Translations under genes and position numbers: made by a program
From: Candidatus Poribacteria bacterium
GTDB lineage: Bacteria; Poribacteria; WGA-4E; WGA-3G
DNA: 59,612 bases
NCBI GenBank assembly: GCA_007571305.1
Contig: RKRR01000020.1
Span: forward strand, 1 to 59,612
Direction of reading: 5' to 3'
Part shown: one piece after another, positions 33,473 through 42,448 of the stretch
How positions within the stretch are numbered: position 1 is the stretch's first letter
Layout: every line of letters begins with the position of its first letter
Notes under the pieces: generated by a model
What the model was told of the DNA's origin: nothing
The model's input: only the letters and a program-made list of their open reading frames with translations
Database searches by the model: none

Positions 33473-34471
33473 ATGAGTGAGAGTTATCGTGTTGCAGTTG
33501 TAGGTGCAACGGGTGCCGTCGGTAACACCATATTGCAACTTCTTGAAGAACGATCGTTCCCAATTGCTTCCCTTAAACTTTTAGCATCGCACCGCTCTGC
33601 CGGTGAAATTCTGTCCTTTAAAGATGAGCCCATTGTCGTTGAGGAACTGACACACAACTCGTTTGAAGATGTGGACGTGGTGTTCTCGTCCGCAGGCGCG
33701 TCTGTCAGTCGCGAGTTCATGCCCACAGCTGTAGAAAAGGGCGCACTCGTCATTGACAATACGAGTGCCTTCCGTATGGACACTGGAACACCTCTTGTTG
33801 TCCCGGAAGTCAACATGGATGCTGCCCGCTCTCACAATGGACTGATCGCCAATCCAAACTGCTCTACTATCCAAATGATGGTAGCACTTAAACCTATCTA
33901 CGATCTCGTCGGTATCAAACGGATTGTTGTTTCCACCTATCAAAGTGTTTCTGGGAAAAGTGGACGTGCCGTTATGGAACTGGTTCAGCAAACGACTGAA
34001 GCACTCGAAGGTAAGCCAATTACCTTAGATAAATTTCCGCATCAGATGGCATTCAACGTCGCATTCGATTGGCCCTTCTTGGACAACGGGGACAACGAAG
34101 AAGAAGTGAAAATGATCAATGAGACACGGAAGATACTCACAGACGACACGATTGGTGTCTCCGCTACAACCGTTCGAGTTCCAGTCTTCTTCGCGCATTC
34201 TGAATCGATAAACCTTGAAACACACGAGAAGCTCACAGCAACCCAAGCGAGAGAGTGCCTTGCCATTGCCCCCGGTGTAAAAGTTATGGACGATCCCGAT
34301 AATCAGCAATATCCACTCGCCGTTGATGTCGCGGGGAAAGATGAAGTCTATGTAGGTAGGATTCGTGATGATGCTTCTATAGAAAACGGTTTGAATCTCT
34401 GGGTAGTAGCAGACAACCTCCGCAAGGGTGCTGCGCTGAACGCTATCCAAATCGCCGAAAGTCTGCTGTAA
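33473..34471 (+). CDS. asd: Aspartate-semialdehyde dehydrogenase
   Basis: A 332-residue enzyme converting aspartyl-4-phosphate to aspartate semialdehyde with NADPH, the branch point for lysine/diaminopimelate, threonine and methionine. NADP-binding segment VAVVGATGAVGNTI is at the N-terminus, and the catalytic Cys is C130 in NPNCSTIQ. TYQSVSGKSGRA and TVRVPVFFAHSE are conserved family blocks. Length is normal. It is followed after 15 bp by mtnK, making a methionine-related pair. Confidence 0.95.
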   Translation: MSESYRVAVVGATGAVGNTILQLLEERSFPIASLKLLASHRSAGEILSFKDEPIVVEELTHNSFEDVDVVFSSAGASVSREFMPTAVEKGALVIDNTSAFRMDTGTPLVVPEVNMDAARSHNGLIANPNCSTIQMMVALKPIYDLVGIKRIVVSTYQSVSGKSGRAVMELVQQTTEALEGKPITLDKFPHQMAFNVAFDWPFLDNGDNEEEVKMINETRKILTDDTIGVSATTVRVPVFFAHSESINLETHEKLTATQARECLAIAPGVKVMDDPDNQQYPLAVDVAGKDEVYVGRIRDDASIENGLNLWVVADNLRKGAALNAIQIAESLL

Positions 34472-34486
34472 GGCTGTCAGAAAGAT

Positions 34487-35620
34487 ATGGAACTCGACCT
34501 TGCCATGTTGCCGGAGTACCTACGTCAACGACATGCGAAGATCGGCATGTTTGAACCAGAGACGAAACTCCGCATAGAAGAAATTGGCGATGGTAATCTG
34601 AACACAGTCTATCGCGTCTCGGAATCTGTGAATCCGGAGCGTTCGATCGTCCTGAAACACGCGCCACCCTACATTAAGATATTAGGCCCCAAGTATCCAT
34701 TATCCATCGAACGTTTGACTTATGAGTCTCGTGCACTGGACATCTACAACCAGTTCGCAAGCGGAACCGCCCCTGAATTGTACGACTTTGATGCTGAAAC
34801 CGCGGTCATAGCAATGGAGGATCTCAGAGATGCCCAGGTACTGCGCGCCGACCTAATCGCAGGCAAAGTCGACCCTGCTATCGCCGAACAGATGGGGCGA
34901 TTTATGGGTGCCGTACATCGTCACACCTATATCGAGAAGCTTGATAGTACAACCGCACAGCATTATAGACAGCGATTTGCGAACACTACCATGCAGGCGA
35001 TAACTGCCGATTACGTGTTCACTTTTCCGTATACCGAACATGAAACGAATTTCTGGACTCCAGGATTACAGCCTGATGTCCAGCGATTGAAAGCGGATAC
35101 GGACTTTCTGCAGCAGGTAGAAAACCTCAAACAGATTTTTTTAACAGTACAGCAAGCTGTAACCCATGGCGACCTCCATACAGGAAGCGTTCTCGTTCAA
35201 AACAACACAGCGAAAGTGATTGATGCCGAATTTGCCTTTTATGGGCCCGTAGGATTTGACCTCGGATTGTATTCGGCAAACTATCTCTTATCCTATTTTT
35301 CGCATCAAGACACCCTGGACGCGCAATCTGCGCTCAAAGCAGCGATTGCCAGGACATGGCAGACCTACATGCTTGAATTTAGAGTTGATGAGACATTAAA
35401 AGAGCAAACGTTGCAACAAATCTTCCACGAAGCAATCGGGTTTGCAGGACTGGAAATGCTGCGCCGTCTTATCGGCGCGGCACACGTCAGAGACATAGAG
35501 GGTATTGCTGATATATCCAGAAAACTAAGTGTAGAAAGGGCAGCACTTCAATTCGGATTAACACTCGTTAAACAGCACCAGTCCTTCCGAGATGTATCAG
35601 CCGTTCTCGCGATGCTTTAA
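34487..35620 (+). CDS. mtnK: S-methyl-5-thioribose kinase
   Basis: A 377-residue kinase of the methionine salvage pathway that phosphorylates methylthioribose. The signature EEIGDGNLNTVYRV opens the nucleotide-binding lobe. VLKHAPPYIKILG and PLSIERLTYESRAL follow. AVTHGDLHTGSVLV holds the catalytic Asp and VIDAEFAFYGPVGFDLG the metal-binding region. These blocks are specific for MtnK among aminoglycoside-phosphotransferase-fold kinases. No other mtn genes are in the window. Lies 15 bp after asd and is likely co-transcribed. Confidence 0.92.
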   Translation: MELDLAMLPEYLRQRHAKIGMFEPETKLRIEEIGDGNLNTVYRVSESVNPERSIVLKHAPPYIKILGPKYPLSIERLTYESRALDIYNQFASGTAPELYDFDAETAVIAMEDLRDAQVLRADLIAGKVDPAIAEQMGRFMGAVHRHTYIEKLDSTTAQHYRQRFANTTMQAITADYVFTFPYTEHETNFWTPGLQPDVQRLKADTDFLQQVENLKQIFLTVQQAVTHGDLHTGSVLVQNNTAKVIDAEFAFYGPVGFDLGLYSANYLLSYFSHQDTLDAQSALKAAIARTWQTYMLEFRVDETLKEQTLQQIFHEAIGFAGLEMLRRLIGAAHVRDIEGIADISRKLSVERAALQFGLTLVKQHQSFRDVSAVLAML

Positions 35621-35653
35621 GGGACAATCGCTGCATCATTGACAAACTTACTT

Positions 35654-36514
35654 ATGAGAGACTACTACGAAATCCTCGGCGTGGCTCGAGGTGCCACTTC
35701 AGAAGAAATCAAAAAAGCCTATCGCAAACTCGCAGTCCAATATCATCCAGACAAAAATCCGGGTGACAAAGCGGCAGAAGAGAAATTCAAGGAGGCGTCG
35801 AACGCCTATTCAGTCCTTTCCGATCCTGAGAAGCGACGTATGTATGACATCCGTGGGCACGCAGGGGTCGAGGGAATGGGTTTTGAAGGTTATCGGACGA
35901 TGGACGATATTTTCAGAAGCCTGAACCTCGACGATATCTTCGGACGCGGCGGGTTCGGTGGATTTGGTGATGCTTTTGGTGATGTGTTCGGACAGCGGCG
36001 CACGGCTGCTCCGCCTCGTGGACGCGACATCCGTATGAACGTTAGTGTTTCTTTCGAGGATGCCGTGTTAGGAAATAAGAAAGAGGTGAATGTCCAAGGA
36101 AGGCCTCTCAGGCTTACAATTCCACCGGGTATTCAGGATGGAAAAACGTTACGCATTCGAGGGCATGGAGAATCCCTCGGCAGCGGCATTTCGGGTGATC
36201 TGTTGGTGACAGTCTCCGTACAACCGCATCCGACACTGACCCGCGAAGGTGCGGATCTACTCACAGATGCAAAGATCTCTATGGTGACAGCGGCATTAGG
36301 CGGTTCCGTTCGGGTACAAACACTAACAGGGGATGTAGACCTGAAAATCCCATCTGGAGCACAACCCGGGCAGCAGTTCCGCTTGCGTGGACGAGGCGGA
36401 GTAGATGCCGCTGGCAGAAAAGGGGACTTGCGGGTGCGGTTGGTTGTAGATATACCGAAATCGTTGTCTCGCAAGCAGCGGAATCTCCTGAAAGAATTCG
36501 ATAAGACATTATGA
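35654..36514 (+). CDS. cbpA: DnaJ-like co-chaperone without zinc finger (CbpA type)
   Basis: A 286-residue Hsp40. The J domain has HPD at 31-33 (YHPDKNP). A Gly/Phe-rich linker ([18 protein letters not shown]) follows, then the two C-terminal substrate-binding domains ([45 protein letters not shown] repeat, [10 protein letters not shown]). The cysteine-rich zinc domain of DnaJ is absent, as in CbpA. ATG 35654 begins the J domain; TTG 35639 would add five residues. The stop overlaps the next start as ATGA. Confidence 0.9.
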   Translation: MRDYYEILGVARGATSEEIKKAYRKLAVQYHPDKNPGDKAAEEKFKEASNAYSVLSDPEKRRMYDIRGHAGVEGMGFEGYRTMDDIFRSLNLDDIFGRGGFGGFGDAFGDVFGQRRTAAPPRGRDIRMNVSVSFEDAVLGNKKEVNVQGRPLRLTIPPGIQDGKTLRIRGHGESLGSGISGDLLVTVSVQPHPTLTREGADLLTDAKISMVTAALGGSVRVQTLTGDVDLKIPSGAQPGQQFRLRGRGGVDAAGRKGDLRVRLVVDIPKSLSRKQRNLLKEFDKTL

Positions 36515-37482
36515 AACAAACGTTCTCTGAATCTGATACTGCGCGATCACCAAGTGGGCAATTTGATACTGTATCTAAACGCGTCATTCAGCAAAATCCT
36601 GAAGACTGGATCAGATTTACCCTCGGTATACCGGAGGCGAGGGTAATCGAGATTCTGGATACGGAGCATCCGACTGTCAGAGGGCATCGTGCCGATAGTT
36701 TCATACATGTGGATATTCTCGGCAAAGAAGCGATAATGCATTTTGAGTTTCAGACGCGCGATAGTACGCGGATCCCAATGCCGTACCGCGTGGTAGGCTA
36801 TGCAGGGAGAGGTATTGAAACCTTTCAAAAACCTGTCTATTCGCATGTTATCTATCTGCACCCAGACGCTGGACGTAGGGACCCAGGACAATACGTCCAA
36901 GACATGCCGGGACATGAGATTACGATCAACTATAAGGTAATCAGACTCTGTGAACTCGAAGGACAAACCGTTTTAGACGCGAAATTGAAAGGATTAATTC
37001 CTTTCGCACCGCTGATGAAACCATCAGGGGCGATGAATTCTGGAGAATGGTTGCGGGAATGTGTCAAGGTCGCTGATACTTTACCTATGGACGCGCCAGA
37101 CAAGCCTGACTATCTCGCAAGTTTGGCAGTTTTGGGTGGTTTAATACTGGACTATGAAATAATAGGCACAATTATGTTGGAGGAAACCATGTACGAATCA
37201 TCTGTTATTCAACACTTCATGAAACAAGGTATTGAACAAGGTATTGAACAAGGTATTGAGCAAGGTATTGAGCAGGGCATTGAACAGGGCGAAAGAAAAG
37301 GAATCCTTGGATCTATACTGGACGTACTGGAAAGCCGCTTTCAAACTCACGAGGTGCAAACGCTGATACCAGCACTTCAGAACATCGGAGAGTTACATGA
37401 ACTCAAGCAATTGCATCGTCAGGCTCTTCAAGTACCGAATCTGGAGGCGTTCAGAAGTATCTTGGGATTAAACGAGCGTTAA
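36511..37482 (+). CDS. Rpn/PD-(D/E)xK-type nuclease-like protein with QGIE repeats
   Basis: A 323-residue protein of the recombination-promoting nuclease/putative transposase (Rpn, DUF4351-like) group. The PD-(D/E)xK core is [12 protein letters not shown] followed by HFEFQTRD (E-x-Q). Between the nuclease-like and C-terminal helical parts lies a run of five QGIE units encoded by 12-bp repeats. ATG 36511 overlaps the cbpA stop by 4 bp, so translation is probably coupled with a chaperone gene. Nuclease activity is inferred from the family only. Confidence 0.75.
   Translation: MKQTFSESDTARSPSGQFDTVSKRVIQQNPEDWIRFTLGIPEARVIEILDTEHPTVRGHRADSFIHVDILGKEAIMHFEFQTRDSTRIPMPYRVVGYAGRGIETFQKPVYSHVIYLHPDAGRRDPGQYVQDMPGHEITINYKVIRLCELEGQTVLDAKLKGLIPFAPLMKPSGAMNSGEWLRECVKVADTLPMDAPDKPDYLASLAVLGGLILDYEIIGTIMLEETMYESSVIQHFMKQGIEQGIEQGIEQGIEQGIEQGERKGILGSILDVLESRFQTHEVQTLIPALQNIGELHELKQLHRQALQVPNLEAFRSILGLNER
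37225..37284 (+). repeat. Five 12-bp tandem repeats inside the Rpn-like gene
   Basis: Five units (CAAGGTATTGAA and close variants, the last CAGGGCATTGAA) encode QGIE each. Changes in copy number keep frame and would alter linker length only. Confidence 0.9.
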
Positions 37483-37603
37483 AACGCATTCGTGATGGGC
37501 TATCTAATAGTTGTTAGGACGGTTGGTCGTGGAGATTCCCAAATCATTTGAGACCTCAGTTCTCCCTATAGGAAATAAGAGCGAAGGGGGCAGATAAAGT
37601 ATT

Positions 37604-38125
37604 ATGAATATGACAACTTGCCCACAGTGTCATTAGCCACGACGTAACCCCCAATTCCGTTTGTGTGTTATATGTAACCATGCTAGTTTAACTGGCGAGG
37701 GAATTGTCATTGGCGCAGTGGTTCGTTATTTTAACGCACATAGATTTGAAGGTTTCTCCATAGAACGAGAATATACGATTCAAATGGGTTCTAGTCAACG
37801 TAGGGCAGATGTTGTGCTGATTAATAGCGAAGGAACGCTTACCGCGATTGCAGAGTGCAAGGGGATTGGATACGATGGGAACGACGGAATAGAGCAGTTG
37901 GAGTCTTACCTTAATGCAAGTGGGACGTTATTAGGTCTATTCGCCGATGATACAGATCCCTATGAATGGGTTTTTCTTAAAAAAATAATGATAGGAACGA
38001 ATATGATCAGATCAATCGTTCCCAATTTGAGGGAGAAATTAGAGGGATGGAAGAAAATAGCAGAGAATACGATCTACGCAGGGCACAGGCTAAGCGTTCT
38101 TGGCAATATATTGCTGGTGTTTTAG
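37604..38125 (+). pseudogene. Zinc-ribbon plus HSDR_N-type (PD-(D/E)xK) protein, interrupted by TAG
   Basis: From ATG 37604, after GGGGG, the frame reads MNMTTCPQCH, TAG at 37634-37636, then PRRNPQFRLCVICNHASL and onward. CPQC plus CVIC form a classic zinc ribbon, so the TAG interrupts one gene; CAG (Gln) is a likely original codon. The following domain resembles the N-terminal domain of type I restriction R subunits: IEREYTIQMGSSQRRADVVL and TAIAECKGIG (D...ExK-like), then GIEQLESYL. Translation from TTG 37661 would give 154 residues without the first half of the ribbon. Its end overlaps the next gene by 79 bp. Confidence 0.65.
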
Positions 38126-38625
38126 GTGTGGTGCTGTTTATTTGTCTCATAGTTCTGATAATGCAGTTAGATGACAGGAATACGCAAATCCAAGACGGGG
38201 CCCAAACCGTTTCGCAACTGAAAAATGAGAACGGAGCACTTGTCACTGAAAATCAAAAACTGAAAGCTGATAGCAAAGCACTCATAAGTGAAAATCAAAC
38301 GTTGCAAAAGCAATTGACCGACAAGAATAGGCAAATTGAGAGAGACACCAATACCATCTCGGAACTGAAAGCTGCTAACAAAGCACTTGTCACTGAAAAT
38401 CAAGACTTGAGAAGGCAACTGGCTGACCTTGTCGCGATCAATATCAATACTGCTTCTGTTGAGGAACTTCAAAAACTTCCGAATATCGGTCCGAAAAGGG
38501 CACAGGCTATTGTTCAATACCGTGAAAGTCAAGGTAATTTCACTTCTGTAGAAGATATCACTAAGATCCCGGGCATTGGCGAGAAAACATTGGAGAAGTT
38601 GAGGCCGTTCATTCGCGTAAAATGA
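38047..38625 (+). CDS. Membrane-anchored coiled-coil protein with ComEA-like helix-hairpin-helix
   Basis: A 192-residue protein: one transmembrane helix (AGVLGVVLFICLIVLIM), a coiled coil of repeated LKNENGALVTENQKL, LISENQTLQKQL and LVTENQDLRRQL units, and a C-terminal ComEA-type double helix-hairpin-helix (ININTASVEELQKLPNIGPK, then FTSVEDITKIPGIGEKTLEK). The HhH part binds double-stranded DNA, as in competence protein ComEA, so the protein likely tethers DNA at the membrane. Its start lies inside the upstream nuclease-like gene in another frame (79-bp overlap). Confidence 0.8.
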   Translation: MEENSREYDLRRAQAKRSWQYIAGVLGVVLFICLIVLIMQLDDRNTQIQDGAQTVSQLKNENGALVTENQKLKADSKALISENQTLQKQLTDKNRQIERDTNTISELKAANKALVTENQDLRRQLADLVAININTASVEELQKLPNIGPKRAQAIVQYRESQGNFTSVEDITKIPGIGEKTLEKLRPFIRVK

Positions 38626-38706
38626 TTGGCACGGTGGAGGACAGAGACCCTGCCCTTCTAAAACTAAAAAGGCACATTAGGCTTAACAACCAAAGAGGGA
38701 GAACAA

Positions 38707-39894
38707 ATGATCACATTATCACAACGGAGTCAAAACGTTACACCCTCATCTACTCTCGCGATCACCGCGAAAATCAACGCGTTGATCGCGGATGGCGTAG
38801 ATGTCGTCAAATTCGGGGCAGGCGAACCCGATTTTGATACACCCGATTATATCAAGGATGCCGCAATCGCCGCGCTTGATGAAGGCTTTACAAAATACAC
38901 ACCCGTCCCTGGCACCCCCGAACTCCGAGAGGCAATCACAGAGAAATTCAAACGGGACAACGGATTGAGTTATCAACCCTCCGAAGTTATCGTCTCATGT
39001 GGTGCGAAACACACCATTTACAACATCTTCCAAGCCATCTGTGATCCGGGAGACGAGATCATCTTCGCCGCACCCTATTGGGTAAGTTATCCAGAGCAGG
39101 TCAAACTCGCCGGGGCAGTGCCGAGCGTCATTGAGACGACACCGGCGCAAAACTTCTGCATGACCCCCGAGCAGGTCGAGGCAGCTATCACTCCAAAAAC
39201 GAAGGCGATTCTCGTTAACAGTCCAAGCAATCCGACCGGCACCACGTATGATGTAGATACACTCAAGGCAATTGCCGACCTTGCTGTCAAACATCAACTC
39301 TATCTTATCTCTGATGAAATTTACGAGGCGTTGCTCTACGACGGCGCGACACATCAGAGTCCTGCTTCCTTCAATGAAGATACCAAGGCGATTACCTTTG
39401 TTGTCAACGGGATGTCCAAAGCCTACTCGATGACGGGATGGCGGATCGGATACACCGCCGGTCCTGAAGACGCTGTCTCAGCAATGTCGCGTATCCAATC
39501 ACACAGTACTTCAAATCCGACATCCATTGCACAGAAAGCCGCCGTTGTCGCACTCAATGAGCCACAAGATGCTGTTGAAGAGATGCGAAAAGCGTTTGAG
39601 GAACGCAGAGATGTGATCTGTCAACGGTTTGATGAGATTGAGGGAGTCAGTTATGCCAGACCCCAGGGAGCGTTCTATATCTTCCCGGATTTTTCTGCAC
39701 ATTATGGCAGAACGCTTTGCGGGAGCAAGATCGAAAATTCAATGGACATAACCGATTATCTGCTCAATTCGGCAGGTGTTGGTGTTGTGCCGGGAGACGG
39801 TTTCGGTGCTGACAATCATTTGCGACTCTCCTTCGCGACTTCACTGGAAGAGATTAATCGTGGACTGGATCGTATCAAGAAGGCGTTGGCATAA
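38707..39894 (+). CDS. Aspartate aminotransferase-type PLP enzyme
   Basis: A 395-residue fold-type I aminotransferase. FGAGEPDFDTPDYIKDAA and TKYTPVPGTPELREAI are the N-terminal signatures. NSPSNPTGTTY is the cofactor-binding Asn strand. The PLP lysine lies in VNGMSKAYSMTGWRIGY and the substrate-binding arginine in LRLSFATS. It matches bacterial aspartate aminotransferases (AspC/AatA class Ib). GAGGGAG lies before ATG 38707. Its TAA overlaps the left end of a family B repeat. Confidence 0.92.
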   Translation: MITLSQRSQNVTPSSTLAITAKINALIADGVDVVKFGAGEPDFDTPDYIKDAAIAALDEGFTKYTPVPGTPELREAITEKFKRDNGLSYQPSEVIVSCGAKHTIYNIFQAICDPGDEIIFAAPYWVSYPEQVKLAGAVPSVIETTPAQNFCMTPEQVEAAITPKTKAILVNSPSNPTGTTYDVDTLKAIADLAVKHQLYLISDEIYEALLYDGATHQSPASFNEDTKAITFVVNGMSKAYSMTGWRIGYTAGPEDAVSAMSRIQSHSTSNPTSIAQKAAVVALNEPQDAVEEMRKAFEERRDVICQRFDEIEGVSYARPQGAFYIFPDFSAHYGRTLCGSKIENSMDITDYLLNSAGVGVVPGDGFGADNHLRLSFATSLEEINRGLDRIKKALA

Positions 39895-40052
39895 CCCAAG
39901 TTGCCAATTCTGTAGCATACCTGTTAGGTTGTGCATAAATGTCCACAGGAAACCAACGGTCTCCTATGCTACGACATGCTGCGGATCCTGAACGTTTTCA
40001 ATGAAAAATAGCAGATGCATCTCTAAAATTGTGTCCGTAACAACTTGGGTTA
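39892..40052. repeat. Dispersed repeat family B, copy 2
   Basis: A 161-bp element with near-perfect inverted ends TAACCCAAGTTG and CAACTTGGGTTA. The left end overlaps the stop of the aminotransferase gene. Inside are TGTAGCATACCTGTTAGGTT and GGAAACCAACGGTCTCC hairpins. Confidence 0.85.
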
Positions 40053-40077
40053 GCATAGGATACGGTTTACGCGAACC

Positions 40078-40111
40078 CACTGCAGACGGGGTTTTTTAAC
40101 CCCGTCCAGTG
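40078..40111. terminator. Strong hairpin with T-loop, possible terminator
   Basis: CACTG-CA-GACGGGGTT-TTTT-AACCCCGTC-CAGTG: 9-bp perfect inner stem and 5-bp outer stem, between repeat B and repeat C and downstream of the aminotransferase. No T-tract follows, so it may be a repeat component instead of a terminator. Confidence 0.5.
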
Positions 40112-40113
40112 CT

Positions 40114-40231
40114 TATAGTAGAATCCGACAATAAATTTACACTTGTCGCATAGCCTGTTAGGCTGTGCCATCTATAACTTCAGAGTCCACACAACGCTAC
40201 AAGTGTCCAAGTAATTACGGAATATACTATA
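40114..40231. repeat. Dispersed repeat family C, copy 3 (inverse orientation)
   Basis: A 118-bp element from TATAGTAGAATCCG to CGGAATATACTATA, with sub-ends ACACTTGTCGCATAG and CTACAAGTGT and the hairpin AGCCTGTTAGGCT. Orientation opposite to the copies at 19932 and 22680. The 380-bp gap 39895-40274 is filled by repeat B, the hairpin and this copy. Confidence 0.85.
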
Positions 40232-40274
40232 TTATCGATAAATCAACACCTGACACAGAACAACAATACAACCC

Positions 40275-41642
40275 ATGAATGTCCAAAACCGAACTGTCTT
40301 CTCAAATGACAACCTACCCGTCCTGCGAGGTATAGACACAGCGTCAGTCGATCTGATCTATCTCGACCCGCCCTTCAATTCCAATCGGAACTATGCCGCC
40401 CCCATCGGCAGTGAGGCAGCAGGGACAGCCTTCAAAGATACATGGACACTCTCCGATGTAGACAACGCATGGCACGGCGAAATCGCAGACCGTGAACCCG
40501 CTTTGTATCAGGCAATACACACTGCCGAATTGACCCACAGCAAAGGTATGAAATCTTACCTCATTATGATGGCAGTGCGGTTGTTAGAGATGAAGCGCGT
40601 CCTCAAAAAAACAGGTAGCATATACCTGCACTGTGACCCGACTGCAAGCCATTACCTCAAAATGCTTATGGACAGTGTGTTTGGGAAGAGCAACTTTAAA
40701 AATGAGGTTGTGTGGAATTCGGCAACGGGTGTTAAAAATAATGTCAAATCCCGTTTTGGTAGAGGACACGATATTATCCTGTTTTACGGAATGCCCAAAT
40801 CTAAGTTCAATATTCAATATGACCCACTGAGTGAAGAGTATCTAAAATCGCATTATACGTATACAGATGAAGACGGACGACGTTTTAGGGCTGATAACTT
40901 GAATGCACCAGGCACTGGCGGGCATCGTTACGAATTTCTGGGCGTTACAAAAAATTGGAGAATGACAGAAGAACAAGCTCGCCAGTGGCTAACCGAAGGG
41001 CGTATCGTACACCAGAGCATCACCCCAGACTCCCGTGTCAGGATTCCAAGCTATAAACGTTATGCGGATGAGTCTATGGGGCGACCTGCATTGGATAATT
41101 GGACAGATATAGGGGCACTCAATTCTCAATCAAAAGAATCCACAGGCTACCCCACTCAAAAACCTGTCGCATTATTAGAGCGCATCATCAAAGCGAGTAG
41201 CAACGAGGGAGATATTGTATTGGACCCGTTCTGTGGATGTGCCACAACTTGTGTCGCAGCGGAGCGGTTACAACGACACTGGATCGGTATTGACATATCG
41301 CCTAGAGCGGTTAACCTTGTGCGTGTGCGGTTAGAATACGAAGTCGGACTCCTCGGAGACGTAATCCATCGAACTGATATACCCAAACGGAGTGAGAAGT
41401 TGCCAAATTATCGCACCCATAAGCATACGTTGTATGGTGAACAGGAAGGCTTATGTAAGGGATGCAGGACACAATTTCCGTTTCGGAACATGACAGTTGA
41501 CCACATCGTGCCAACATCACAAGGTGGGACTGACCACGAGGATAACCTACAACTCCTCTGTGGTGCATGCAACTCCACAAAAGGGCAAGGTACGCAAGCC
41601 GAGTTGATTGCACGGTTGAAAGCACAAGGCGTTTTACGCTAA
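40275..41642 (+). CDS. Beta-class DNA methyltransferase fused to an HNH nuclease domain
   Basis: A 455-residue fusion. Residues 1-375 are an N6-adenine/N4-cytosine methyltransferase: motif IV LDPPFNSNRNY, the shared LHCDPTASHYLKMLMD block, then motif I LDPFCGCATTC near the C-terminal side (beta-class order). Residues 385-450 are an HNH domain: LYGEQEGLCKGCRTQF, then MTVDHIVPTSQGGTDHEDNL and QLLCGACNSTKG, with two CxxC pairs and the DHI-N-N residues. The chain therefore has modification and cleavage parts. It shares its N-terminal layout with the broken gene at 142. Specificity unknown; the nuclease may also be regulatory or homing-like. Confidence 0.88.
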   Translation: MNVQNRTVFSNDNLPVLRGIDTASVDLIYLDPPFNSNRNYAAPIGSEAAGTAFKDTWTLSDVDNAWHGEIADREPALYQAIHTAELTHSKGMKSYLIMMAVRLLEMKRVLKKTGSIYLHCDPTASHYLKMLMDSVFGKSNFKNEVVWNSATGVKNNVKSRFGRGHDIILFYGMPKSKFNIQYDPLSEEYLKSHYTYTDEDGRRFRADNLNAPGTGGHRYEFLGVTKNWRMTEEQARQWLTEGRIVHQSITPDSRVRIPSYKRYADESMGRPALDNWTDIGALNSQSKESTGYPTQKPVALLERIIKASSNEGDIVLDPFCGCATTCVAAERLQRHWIGIDISPRAVNLVRVRLEYEVGLLGDVIHRTDIPKRSEKLPNYRTHKHTLYGEQEGLCKGCRTQFPFRNMTVDHIVPTSQGGTDHEDNLQLLCGACNSTKGQGTQAELIARLKAQGVLR

Positions 41643-41786
41643 TTGCCAATCCTAACGGTAGATGTGGTTTCCTAACTGTATCTCTTGTCAAAATCGCCAA
41701 TTGCATGGATTACGCGGAGTTTAAGAATATCAACGTTCGTAGTTCGCAATTCATGCCTTTCCTTACATTAAGCGGACAACCAAACG

Positions 41787-42434
41787 ATGAAGAATGAGAG
41801 CAAATTCCAACTGATGTTACAACTTGCAGAGTTTGGTGTAAGGCGAATGGAGGAAAGGCGATCTGTTGAGTTTAGAATTTTTATTTCTTACATAACCCTA
41901 CTCGTTCTTGCCCTCTACCAACTTATTAAACCACAAAATCCCATTCACGATTTTTTCGGGTGGATTACACAAAAAGATTCCGTAAACTTTCGAATATATG
42001 AAGGTGTTATCCTATACGTCTTGGCGTTATTCCTGCACACGATATATGTTATGTGGCAGGTGGGAATTGGTATTGCAATGAATAATGATTCATATCGGAG
42101 AAATTTTTACCTGAAGAAAGTAGAAGATATCTCAGGGCATTCTCTCAAGTATGATTGTAAAGATCTCAGTGCTGATGGAAAAATAATCATTATTAAACAC
42201 TACCTACAGCAATTCTGTCATCTCAACGTAATTTGGAGCGATTGGTCTCGGATGCTTGTAGTTGCAATTCCTACGATCTTGTTCGTTATTGTTTCTGAAC
42301 TAGCTATCAAGAAATTTAATTCAGATATAGGTATCTGTTGGCGTAAGTTACTATTTGGCGGACCTTCTTTAATATTATTTCTCATAGCTGCGATTCAATA
42401 TTGGAGAAAAAAATGTCAAAAGTGGAAAAAATAA
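41787..42434 (+). CDS. Membrane protein of unknown function
   Basis: A 215-residue protein with four probable transmembrane segments (IFISYITLLVLALYQL, VILYVLALFLHTIYVMW, LVVAIPTILFVIVSEL and LLFGGPSLILFLIAAI) and a cytoplasmic loop of about 60 residues in the middle. The start is highly charged (RRMEERRSVEFR). Lower GC than the sulfatase downstream, suggesting separate acquisition. It follows the methyltransferase-HNH fusion by 144 bp and might accompany it, but no family is recognised. Confidence 0.55.
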   Translation: MKNESKFQLMLQLAEFGVRRMEERRSVEFRIFISYITLLVLALYQLIKPQNPIHDFFGWITQKDSVNFRIYEGVILYVLALFLHTIYVMWQVGIGIAMNNDSYRRNFYLKKVEDISGHSLKYDCKDLSADGKIIIIKHYLQQFCHLNVIWSDWSRMLVVAIPTILFVIVSELAIKKFNSDIGICWRKLLFGGPSLILFLIAAIQYWRKKCQKWKK

Positions 42435-42448
42435 AAGGAGATAGAATC

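Noticed and set aside
15758..37636. TAG recoded as glutamine
   Set aside because: Two TAG interruptions could fit recoding, but TAG ends many intact genes here (for example 3030, 6810, 18659, 26426, 27561), so nonsense mutation or sequencing error is more likely.
40275..42434. Defence island with methyltransferase-HNH and the following membrane protein as one system
   Set aside because: The 144-bp gap and the lack of any recognisable domain in the membrane protein make the link too weak to claim.
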